From: Ianthella basta
Lineage: Eukaryota; Porifera; Demospongiae; Verongiida; Ianthellidae
Reading direction: 5' to 3'
Assembly: GCA_964019415.1 (NCBI GenBank)
Contig: OZ025879.1
Coordinates: 2,794,794-2,858,793, forward strand
DNA length: 64,000 nt
The notes beneath the pieces were generated by a model that did not search any database, was not told the origin of the DNA, and was given only the letters and a program-made list of their open reading frames with translations. Position numbers and translations under genes: made by a program. Every line of letters begins with the position of its first letter. Position 1 is the stretch's first letter. Below, one piece after another: positions 55,614 to 64,000 of this stretch.

Positions 55614-56576
55614 ATGGCTAATATCAGCAGCTTCGAATTCAATTCTTCAGCCCCTCCGATTCTGGGCACTAGTATAGCTGTAGTGACAGGGATCTTTGTG
55701 CCACTAGTGATAGCAGTTGCAGCAGTGGACATCTTTGTTATTGTAGCCCTCATTGCAAATGCTCAGCTGAACAGGACTGTACGTTTCATACTGATTAACC
55801 TGCTCCTGTCTAGTATTGTTGCCGCAGTTGCTTCTATCATCTTCCACTCTTTCGTTGGTGCATATGAGTGGGGTACCTTAGTTGACCTTCAAGTTTATAC
55901 CGGATTATGTCAAAGTGCTACATTTTTGCTTCTCTTTGGAGGAGCAGGAAGATTCCTCTTTACTACCCTCTATGCCACAACAGTCTTTATGTTGGTGAGG
56001 TTCTGGAATAAGCCCACCATTGAGCCTAGAAACACCAAATACTTCATTGTCACTGCTGCCATCATTTGGATTGCTACAGCTCTAGCAGCAACTCCAGTCA
56101 TTTCAAGAGAACTGGTGGCATCGATTTGTGTTCCAAACATTGGACAACTTGACATAGGCTTCGTCTCCTATTTTGCAAGTTACATTGTAGTCTTCTTACT
56201 TCTCCCTGCTGTCCTATCATTCATTCTGCTAATTGTGAGTGGGTGTTATCTCATCCGGGTTAAAGCCAACAGCTCAGGTACAAGAAAGATATCAAAGTCA
56301 ATGCTAAAGTTCGGGCTTTTTCTCTTACTAGGACAGGGCTTCAACATTGCTGGGCAAATTATCTTACCTGTTCTGGGTCTCACTACTGCAGTGCTGACGG
56401 AAGGATTTCCTGCTGTCCTGCTGAATGCATGCATTTTCGACCTGTCACTTATCCCAACTCCCATATTGATTACCCTATTCTTCACATCCTTAAGGAAGAA
56501 AGTAGAAATGTGGACCTTCTGTCGCTGCCATTATCAACCTACACCAAGTAGAGCAAGTACCGATTCTGGATCTTGA
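55614..56576 (+). CDS. Seven-transmembrane receptor, subfamily B, unit 3 second
   Basis: A 320-residue intact receptor, MANISSFEFNSSAPPILG, with two sequons, in TGCCATGGC behind GACTTCAG. It is the only uninterrupted version of the second receptor in the triplicated block; the copies at 37343 and 46071 share a TM3 frameshift. TM3 reads FLLLFGGAGRFLFTTLYATT, followed by FMLVRFWNKPTIEPRNTKYF. Loop 2 has SICVPNIGQLDIGFVSYF. TM7 reads NACIFDLSLIPTPILITLFF. The tail has MWTFCRCHYQPTPSRASTDSGS with several Ser/Thr that kinases could modify. It is the last receptor before the housekeeping genes. Confidence 0.88.
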   Translation: MANISSFEFNSSAPPILGTSIAVVTGIFVPLVIAVAAVDIFVIVALIANAQLNRTVRFILINLLLSSIVAAVASIIFHSFVGAYEWGTLVDLQVYTGLCQSATFLLLFGGAGRFLFTTLYATTVFMLVRFWNKPTIEPRNTKYFIVTAAIIWIATALAATPVISRELVASICVPNIGQLDIGFVSYFASYIVVFLLLPAVLSFILLIVSGCYLIRVKANSSGTRKISKSMLKFGLFLLLGQGFNIAGQIILPVLGLTTAVLTEGFPAVLLNACIFDLSLIPTPILITLFFTSLRKKVEMWTFCRCHYQPTPSRASTDSGS

Positions 56577-57122
56577 TGTATGACATAAGTATTGCAGCAT
56601 ACTTTATCGCATGCATGCATGCTGATTGCAGTTGTATATTATAATACATAACTCTTAATAACACACATGCATATGCAGTTACACTCCGGGATATATTTGT
56701 CATAATATATATATAATTATTCTATTGCAATTGCTTCTATGCACTGTATAATTATGTACATACTATTAGTCTAAGCCAATTGCGAACAAGATGAAGGCTT
56801 CGAACTTGGGAGGCTTTTCATACCTCACAGCATGCCACTGCTATAAACCAACTGCAGCTCACCAGCATTCCTGGACATTTTTGGTGGGCTCTATTTGGAA
56901 TAATGACTATGTGCAATTAGTACCTATATACTTTATATTATACCTGGAAACAATTATTTGCAAACGTAAGCAAAATGAGTGTGTCATTACAGAAAATGCA
57001 CTTCAAATTGTGTGGGTGTGTGCTCACTTGGGCAGACTCACACTAGTGTCTGAAAATATGCATGCAAGTACAAAGCTGATCTAAAGGCAGCTAAAGAGAA
57101 AGTAGGTCATTGAGCCTAGTTG
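56577..57122. other. Intergenic between last receptor and DHHC gene
   Basis: Matches 38317-38859 and 47045-47587 with small indels, so it is the duplicated 3' flank. It must contain the 3' UTR of the DHHC gene (minus strand). No other gene is seen. Confidence 0.5.
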
Positions 57123-58046
57123 TCAGTGTCCTTTCCGCCTATGTACTTGGCCCTCTGTGTGCGTGGAAACATTCACATTGATGTTAGCAGAATTTGGCCC
57201 TCCTGTGTCAAAGTTGGTAGGCGGAAGAGGAGCATAGTTGGAACCATCAGTGGGAAGGGGAGAGGGAAGGAGCGGGAACAACCAGCAAATCCACCAGTTC
57301 TTTCCCAACAACTCTTTAATATTCCCAATCCATCCTTTATCATATGCAAGAATCCCCCTCTGCCATTCATGAAACGTCTGTCCTCTTTGCAGAGCCTTAA
57401 CTTGTAGGCCGAGGTAGGCTGAGCAGGCTACAGTCCCTGCAAAAGCAGAGGCTGCAAGGAAGCCAACAATGGGATTGACTGTCATCTGCCCGATGGAGAA
57501 GGCCAGTACTGGTAGAAAGAGTGAGAAGGGAATCCTCCAGCTAAACCCTCCATCCTGCTGACTAGCATACATCACGCTGAGAATAAGTCCGTACAAACAG
57601 CCTAGCAGGGCATATACGACAAACATTATAAAGTATCTGTGGTTCTGCAGCCCCACGCATTTTCCAGTAAAGTAGCAGTGATGATCCCTCCGTATCACAC
57701 AGATATTGCATAATGGACAGTGGTAGGTCCTCACTGGTGCATAAGCCTGGCATATTTGGCAATGGACCCAATCTTGGGGCGCCACCACGGGCTGGGTCAG
57801 CAGTTTCGTGGATGTATTGACAGTCATTGCCAAAAAATAGTTGCTAACCACATTGAGCCAGAGGAAGAACATGAGAGCAAGGTTTGCAAGATACAGACTG
57901 CGATCCGTTGGAAGCAATGAGGGCAGGAGAAACAGGGAACCGTGTATGATGACTGTGGGGAAAGCTACAGTAGTGAAAGTCATACAGAGAGCATCAGTCG
58001 TACTTTTCGGCAGAAACTGCTTCCAAGTGTTGCTGTTTGCGGCCAT
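57123..58046 (-). CDS. DHHC palmitoyltransferase, ZDHHC24-like
   Basis: A single-exon, 307-residue integral membrane S-acyltransferase that adds palmitate to cysteines of cytosolic or membrane proteins, probably at Golgi or ER membranes (family knowledge). Membrane segments lie near 20-45 and 52-75. The Cys-rich domain (96-133) has CxxC, HCPLCNIC and the catalytic DHHC at 121-124, followed by two or more membrane segments (137-160, 172-215). RGQTFHEW fits the TTxE-type motif, and YDKGWIGNIKELLG...WLFPLLPSPLPTDG resembles the C-terminal region of ZDHHC24. The Gly/Asn-rich tail is 45 residues. It is divergent from the helicase gene 274 bp away. Its last 120 codons were captured by the tandem duplication. 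Confidence 0.9.
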   Translation of the reverse strand: MAANSNTWKQFLPKSTTDALCMTFTTVAFPTVIIHGSLFLLPSLLPTDRSLYLANLALMFFLWLNVVSNYFLAMTVNTSTKLLTQPVVAPQDWVHCQICQAYAPVRTYHCPLCNICVIRRDHHCYFTGKCVGLQNHRYFIMFVVYALLGCLYGLILSVMYASQQDGGFSWRIPFSLFLPVLAFSIGQMTVNPIVGFLAASAFAGTVACSAYLGLQVKALQRGQTFHEWQRGILAYDKGWIGNIKELLGKNWWICWLFPLLPSPLPTDGSNYAPLPPTNFDTGGPNSANINVNVSTHTEGQVHRRKGH

Positions 58047-58320
58047 CTTGCCTCTTCACAGAACAGATTAGTGGGTTTTCCTCTTATCCAGGTGACGCCC
58101 ATGCGTTCATGACGTACGGTGACGCATCGAGGTGAAGCCCGCCTTTTGAGAGAGACGAAGAGCCGGAGGTGATTTCTAATCGTGTTGATCTATATCTTAG
58201 ACCGAAAGGTAAGGGAAGGAATCGTTTCTCTTTCTTGTAGAAGACTTAAGCCATAACATTAAACCAAGAAAGTTGTCCGGTGAATTGTGTTGAAGTGTTT
58301 TTCACCCTTTCTCCGTAGCC
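58047..58320. promoter_or_regulatory. Shared 274-bp divergent promoter region
   Basis: The start codons of the DHHC gene (minus) and the RNA helicase (plus) are 274 bp apart, so both promoters and 5' UTRs must overlap here. The region is CpG-richer (GACGTACGGTGACGCATCG, about 58110) than the receptor cluster and has no TATA box near a likely start, typical of housekeeping bidirectional promoters. A pyrimidine-rich CCTTTCTCCGTAG just before 58321 could be a splice acceptor for a 5'-UTR exon. Confidence 0.55.
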
Positions 58321-61144
58321 ATGACTGACGACGCAAATGATGTGGATCAGGAGCTTTTGGACTACGAAGAGGATCCAGAAGAAGTTAGGGATCAGCAAAA
58401 TGGGGCAGACCAGAAGCAAGTCGCGAAGAAGGATGTCAAGGGCACATATGTATCTATTCATAGTTCTGGGTTTCGCGATTTTCTTCTAAAGCCAGAGCTC
58501 CTTAGAGCCATCGTAGATTGCGGCTTCGAGCATCCTTCGGAAGGTGAGACGCCCAGCTGGCCATTGCCTGGAGGTTACCTTTTAGTCGGCTCCGTGGAGG
58601 CTCTGCCTGTCCTTTGCCGGGAAGGGAAGCCGCCCGTTCTCCCATAGGAGCAGTCTCCCCTCACTAGATGCTTCCCACTCACCCCTTCCACTCCACCCAC
58701 AGTTCAACACGAGTGCATCCCCCAGGCCATCCTTGGAATGGATATCATCTGTCAGGCGAAGAGCGGAATGGGCAAGACGGCCGTGTTCGTGATAGCCACC
58801 CTCCAGCAGATAGAGCCCGTGGATGGACAGGTCAGCGTCCTCGTCCTCTGCCACGCTAGGGAGCTTGCCTTCCAGATCTACAAGGAGTACGAGAGGTTCT
58901 CCAAGTATTTTGATGGCATAAGGTGCTCCGTCTTCTTTGGCGGGATGCCCATCTCCAAGGACAAGGAGACACTGAAGAACAACTGTCCACACATTGTGGT
59001 AGGCACCCCGGGACGCACCCTTGCCCTCATTCGGGAAAAGGACCTGAACCTGAAACATGTGAAGTGTTTCATCCTGGACGAGTGCGACAAGATGCTGGAG
59101 CAGCTAGGTGGGGTGGGACGGTGAATGGTGTGTGGGAGTGGCAGTGGTAGGATGGGAGTGGTGGGTGTGCGTCTTGTAGGGAAAGAAGGTGGCAAGTTGT
59201 GTAGAAGTGAAGGAGGATGTAAGGTTGGGGAGAGGAAGGAAGGCATGTTGTGGTGGAGGGAGAAGAAGGGGAGGGGCGAGTGAACTTGTGTTTGAAGGGA
59301 CTTTTTGGCTGTTGGTTGGCTTAGGAGTATTTTATTTTCTGGTGTGGAACAGGCTGAGACAGTTTATTGGCAGGAAGGGCATGGCTTTGATGTCCTGCAT
59401 TCCATTGTAGTGGAATATTTCTGATTCCAAAGTTGTTTCAATTGTAAGTTTATCTGGCACTGTCCTCATTGATTTCCTCCTTATTTGCCAGACATGAGGT
59501 ATGACGTACAGGAGATCTTCAAGATGACTCCTCACCAGAAGCAGGTGATGATGTTTAGTGCCACGTTGAGCAAGGAAGTCCGTCCTGTGTGCAAGAAGTT
59601 TATGCACAATGTGAGTGACTGTGGCTGAATGGCGCCGTGCAACATAGAGTAGTTTCATGTAGTGTGAGTGTTATGAGGTACCAGGTGATGGCAGTCATGG
59701 TGTCATGGTCTGGGCTGGTGGAGAAGTACACGCACAGAAGCATGTGGAGTGTATTGGTGTATTAGTATCTCCTCTGAGAGTAGTCACCTCCAGTCCACAC
59801 ACAACCCCCGACTCTTTCAACATAGTATATGGTGGTTCAGTGGTGGTTGTAACAGACACCTTGCTTGAAATTTGTGTACTCGTCTTTCACAGCAATAACT
59901 TGGGGATGTGTGTGCTATTGGTGAAGGCTGGTGTTGAAAGGTGTACTTGTCACGGTCTTTACTTTGCCATCTCTCTTGCTGTAGCCAATGGAGGTGTATG
60001 TTGATGACGACACGAAGCTTACCCTTCACGGTCTCAAGCAGCATTACGTAAAGCTGCAGGATCGCGAGAAGAACCGCAAACTGTTTGACCTCCTGGATGC
60101 CCTGGAGTTCAACCAGGTGATCATCTTTGTCAAGACCGTGCAGAGATGTGTGGCCCTCACACAGCTGCTGAACGAGCAGAACTTCCCAGCCATCTGCATC
60201 CACAGGGGTATGGATCAGGCTGAAAGGTAGGGCAGAGTGCTTGTCTGTGCAAGTGAGCAGAGAGGGAGTGAAGGAGACAGTGTGTCTTAGAAACACGGAC
60301 GTTGTACATCTCTTTGACTGAGTACACTGGAGGGCTTTGGATGTTTTATGGGTAGCATGCAAAAGTGTGTGCAGACTTCCTGGTGGATTGTCTAGCTGTG
60401 TGACCATGTGTTTATGGAGATGTCAGAAGATAAGCCCATCTATGTTTGCAAAAGGGATTTATGCGAGCACCTTCTACATATTGTATTGTACTGTTGGACC
60501 AATCTTCATGTTTTTGCCCCCTTTTGCAGGCTGTCAAAGTACCAGGCCTTCAAAACCTTTAGCAAACGCATCCTGTGTTCCACTGACCTCTTTGGCAGGG
60601 GGATCGACATTGAGAGGGTCAACATTGTGTTCAACTACGACATGCCAGAAAACTCAGACACCTACCTCCACAGGGTGGGTTTGCGTAGTATCTGAAGTGT
60701 AGTCTAACTTATACGTACCTCATTTGATTCAGTTGAGTATAGATCACCAAATATCGGTGTTAAGCTGTACATCATATCATGATATTACTTGCAGTGCGTC
60801 TACACCCAATCTTGTTGCAGGTTGCCCGTGCGGGTCGATTCGGCACCAAGGGTCTTGCGATCACCTTTGTCTCGGATGAGACAGATGCTAAGGTCCTCAA
60901 CACTGTCCAGGAGAGATTTGAGGTCAACATCTCTGAGCTCCCTGATGAAATTGACTCGGCCACATACAGTGAGTTACCCTTTGGCGTGTTGTACAGGTTT
61001 TGGCTTGTGTCCGTTTTGTTTGTAGCTAGACTGGTAAAGTGTGTATTTTTACGTATGTGCGTGTGAACCTAGTGTTGTCTGCTTAGGCTTCCTTTACTGA
61101 TTGTGTTTCTTTTCCCATTCCCATTTGCAGTTGAACAGATGTGA
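58321..61144 (+). CDS. DDX39B: UAP56/DDX39-type DEAD-box RNA helicase, seven exons
   Basis: Exons by GT-AG and frame: 58321-58543, 58703-59107, 59492-59610, 59985-60226, 60530-60674, 60821-60968, 61131-61144. They join to 431 codons, close to the usual 428. It unwinds RNA in spliceosome assembly and loads the TREX export complex in the nucleus. The protein shows an acidic N-terminus, the UAP56 signature [15 protein letters not shown]-motif [14 protein letters not shown], Walker [16 protein letters not shown] (the UAP56 version of DEAD), [12 protein letters not shown] and [13 protein letters not shown], ending in IEQM. Introns are 146-384 bases. It is the sole copy here, so it could equally be called DDX39A/Sub2; the symbol marks the orthology group. 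Highly conserved and not part of the duplication. Confidence 0.93.
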
Positions 61145-61404
61145 GCGAGCATTTAACCCCCCAGATGTGAAAAACTGACTGCTATTGTTGTCTCCACTTG
61201 TAACCGTATTGTTGTTTATGATATTGATCTGATGCTCGCTGTGATCCGAGCTACTGTACGTGGTTATCTTCGTGGGAAGCGAGGGCCAGTTTACAGCCGA
61301 TTGTGGAGGAAGCGGCCATTTTATTCACGTGACCCCGCTGTCACGTGCCGCCTATTCATCCCCTGTACACACGTCGAAGGAAATTGAAGCAGGAAACGAT
61401 CGAG
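61145..61404. promoter_or_regulatory. Short intergenic between helicase and copper transporter
   Basis: Only 260 bp separate the helicase stop from the copper transporter start. The 3' UTR of one and the promoter of the other must fit here. A GC-richer core (GGAAGCGGCCATTTTATTCACGTGAC region, 61307-61332) includes GCCATTTT, similar to a YY1-type site, and CACGTG, an E-box. Assignments are by motif only. Confidence 0.4.
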
Positions 61405-62700
61405 ATGATGCCAATGCACAACGGAGTAAGTGTATCTGTCCTGTTCTGTGAATATCAGTTGGTTTAGTGTGTTAGTACGTGTTCAGATCACCTCGATAGC
61501 ATTTAATAAGAATTTTAATAGGAGCAGATGCTGGAAAGCCCCTCCCCATGATCTTGGCTACGTACTAAGAGCGACTGGATTAAAGTAGGGCTACTGATTG
61601 AAAGCGCCTGAGTAGTGCAACTCTGAAGTACGCCTGGTCGGTCATGCAGATGGTGCTGTATCCGTGGTGCTAGCTCTAACGCTGCTCGTCTCAATTTATC
61701 AATAGAATGGTTTATGGTGCACTGTGTCTCACCACTTTGTAACTCGCCAACTAGATTCAGTCATGTAGCATAGGGAACTATTCAACTGGTAGCGTATTTC
61801 AACTGGGAAGACCTTCTCTTTCAAAGGAGAATGAAGGTGTGCTTAGGCTGTATAATTTTCACAATTGTAGCTAGCCGCAGAGTCCTTTGTGGTTAAAATG
61901 TGTTTCAAGTAGGATTGTTTCCTTTGCTACATGGCTGCTCAGGAAGTATACACCTCAATTATACACCCTGGCTTTGGTCCTTGAACACATCATTTTAGCT
62001 AAACAGTGCTGGCATGGCAGTTGCATTACTAATACGTGTTTGTGTGCAATTGCACAATATTGAGACTCATTGTGATAGTGGTCTGTTCATCAGTTGATGC
62101 ACACACACACACACACACCCCACACACACACATTTGAAAGGGGCTATAGGGTTGAATCATATTATGCTCTTTCCTTCTCTTCCCTTCAGAGTATGCCCGG
62201 TATGATGATGTACTTTCATTTTGGTATCAGTGATACCCTCTTGATTGAAGGGTGGAAAGCCCAAAATGCTGGAGGTTAGAATGGCATTAGTGGTGTGTAT
62301 ATTGGTGCCTTATAATTACTACCATTGCTCATGTACATCCAACTACTGAGAGACTGTAGGCTAGGCTGTAGCAGGCACATGCACAACTGATCTGATGGTA
62401 CGGCTAACACATGGTGTTAGCAGATGAGTGTGACATAGTGCGAAATGGTAGTCTCCGTCATGGCTGATAACCTGTCCCTTTGTTCCCCATCATTTGAGTT
62501 GACACTTGTTGCAGTGTGGATGTTCTCTACCTTGCAGAATTCATTGCATCTCTTGTGTTCTTCTTCATTGTTGCTGCAATGTACGAGGGACTAAAGTACT
62601 TTAGGGAAGTGCTGCATACTTTCGCAATGGAGAAGAGAAAAGAGAGAAAGGGCAGGACTCTGACATCCAAGGATGTTCAGAAGGATGATAGGTAGGCGTC

Positions 62701-62750
<50 letters not shown>

Positions 62751-63351
62751 TACAACGACACTGTCAGTTGAATCACCTAGTGTTATGTCTTCTTTCAGAG
62801 AAACCAGTCCTTTAATCCACACTGACACAAAGATTTGGCGGAAGATGTAAGTATATGTACTCCCCACATGTGCAAACTGTAGTTCACACGTGTACCCAAC
62901 AACAGTCCAGTGACCACTTTGTGAGTGCACTCACATATGAGAGGATTCTGGTTCATGTGTGTGTGGCATTGTATGTGCAAATTGTATACGATTCACTATG
63001 AGACAATCGGTACTGTACCATGTGATGGCCATGCACATTTGATGCTTCATGGTCATGGTTAGCATAGGCTCTATAAGACTGCTACAGTGCATGTCCACTG
63101 TCTTCCTTTGCTTCCCTTTCCCGTTCAGAACCAAGATGAATGCAGTTGAGTATGCTCTTCACATGCTGCAGACCTTCCTCCATATAGTGCAGGTTGCCGT
63201 TGGCTACCTCCTCATGTTGGTTGTCATGACGTACAACCTCTGGCTGTTCTTTGCAGTCGTGCTGGGTGCTGGGTTGGGCTACCTGGTCTTTGGGCGACTG
63301 AGGATGGTCCATGCACCGCAAAGCCCCGGCACTGAAGACCACTGCAACTGA
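61405..63351 (+). CDS. SLC31A1: CTR1-type high-affinity copper transporter, five exons
   Basis: Exons by GT-AG and frame: 61405-61425, 62190-62274, 62538-62691, 62799-62846, 63129-63351. They give 176 residues. It imports Cu(I) as a trimer at the plasma membrane. The extracellular N-terminus is Met-rich (MMPMHNG, then SMPGMMMYFHFG). TM1 is FIASLVFFFIVAAMYEGLKYFRE. A basic cytosolic loop follows (EKRKERKGR). TM2 contains the copper-passing MxxxM (MLVVM). TM3 contains GAGLGYLVFG with GxxxG packing. The C-terminus EDHCN parallels the HCH copper-binding end. The start is the first of two ATGs (61405 and 61408). The first intron is 764 bases; the third carries a (TG)n tract. The N-terminus is shorter than in vertebrates and has fewer Met clusters. 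Confidence 0.9.
62703..62742. repeat. (TG)n microsatellite in an intron
   Basis: About 20 TG dinucleotides within the third intron of the copper transporter gene, just after its splice donor. Confidence 0.95.
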
Positions 63352-64000
63352 CCTCTCTATCCCATCTGGTAACTTCACGCGTGCTCCTGTTTTACCAGTG
63401 TGTGAAGGAGGATACTTTTACTTTGCATGTGAATTTGGTGTATGAGACAGCATTTGTTTTGCTGTAAGTTTGCTCATCAATCAGGTATGTTATGTGTACA
63501 AATTACAAGTTGGTGTGTCCACCACTTGTACTGTTCCGAGTGTGTGTACGAGAGGTATCAACCTATACCATGATGAAGCACCATGAGTTCATCCATATGC
63601 ACATTTGTATATACAAATGGCATACATCTAGTGTTGTGATGCAGTGCTCACCCATGTGAATGTCTGTTAGCTGAAATCAGCTGGTGAATCTAGGACAGCT
63701 ATTGTTGTTGTGAAAGGATATTGTATATTGTGAGGTACAAAGGCCTGCATGAATGGCTGTCACTATAGAGTGCCTATACAGACACACAATGCAGGTACAT
63801 GAATGGCTAGTCACTGCGATGTGAAATTGAACACAGTGTGAACTAGGGCCAGGTAATAGGAGGTATATGGAGCATTCTAGAATCACTGAGCTGTAAATAG
63901 GTATTCAGATGTGTGAAGTGCATGTGAAGGAAATGGTAGTCACAGAAATGTGCAACTAGACCATATGAGCATATAGCACCCTCTCCAGCAGCACCTTTGA
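63352..64000. other. 3' flank of the copper transporter gene
   Basis: Probably 3' UTR followed by intergenic sequence. No further gene is recognisable before the window ends. Confidence 0.4.

Larger units (their letters stand above)
47952..57486. repeat. Large tandem duplication, unit 3 (9535 bp)
   Basis: Longer than unit 2 because of the 1055-bp Penelope-like insertion plus its 12-bp target duplication, partly offset by a roughly 190-bp deletion near 53395. The deletion corresponds to about 35965-36145 of unit 1, with TGAAC at both breakpoints. Its right end continues without a break into the complete DHHC gene, so this is the unit that kept the ancestral right flank. Confidence 0.88.

Noticed and set aside
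59817..60407. 196-codon minus-strand frame opposite the helicase
   Set aside because: Antisense shadow across exon 4 and flanking introns; the plus strand encodes the conserved helicase.

Overview
The window is eukaryotic. It has spliced housekeeping genes with GT-AG introns of about 100-770 bases, a large non-LTR retrotransposon, a Penelope-like retroelement remnant, long (TG)n microsatellites and AT-rich intergenic DNA. A dense cluster of single-exon seven-transmembrane (7TM) receptors of one divergent family suggests a non-bilaterian animal, most likely a demosponge. That assignment is inference: no rRNA or mitochondrial marker is present.

Layout. (1) 1-8.5 kb: receptor subfamily A, with two intact genes (2196, 5180) and a decapitated pseudogene (7.8 kb); a fourth member lies at 19.2 kb. 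(2) 10.4-26.7 kb: subfamily B genes at 10465, 15072, 17419 and 25750, with an intact APE-type LINE (21.2-24.9 kb) between (TG)n tracts. (3) 27.9-29.8 kb: two tandem copies of a hairpin-bearing repeat. (4) 30.4-57.5 kb: a threefold tandem duplication with units of 8.8, 8.7 and 9.5 kb. Each unit holds two subfamily-B receptors, a 57-bp minisatellite fused to a half-receptor, and the 3' end of a DHHC palmitoyltransferase gene. Only the last unit runs on into the complete DHHC gene. (5) 57.1-63.4 kb: a conserved housekeeping block. A ZDHHC24-like gene (-) lies head to head with a seven-exon UAP56/DDX39-type RNA helicase (+), followed by a five-exon CTR1-type copper transporter (+).

The most unusual signals are hammerhead-ribozyme motifs. 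One at 14535-14579 has every core element and perfect stems. It sits in a 450-bp inverted-repeat element whose left arm ends exactly at the predicted self-cleavage position. A second, near-canonical core is at 6446-6482. A third, with a paired U3/A8 change, is in the terminal repeat of a Penelope-like insertion with a 12-bp target duplication (53.76-54.81 kb). Another notable pattern is an AG (splice-acceptor-like) a few bases before the start codon of nearly every receptor, which points to a 5'-UTR intron or leader trans-splicing.

Functionally, the cluster is a lineage-specific receptor array growing by tandem duplication. Pseudogenes, truncated copies and mosaic similarity record repeated unequal exchange next to a conserved housekeeping block. 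Ligands and G-protein partners cannot be read from the sequence.
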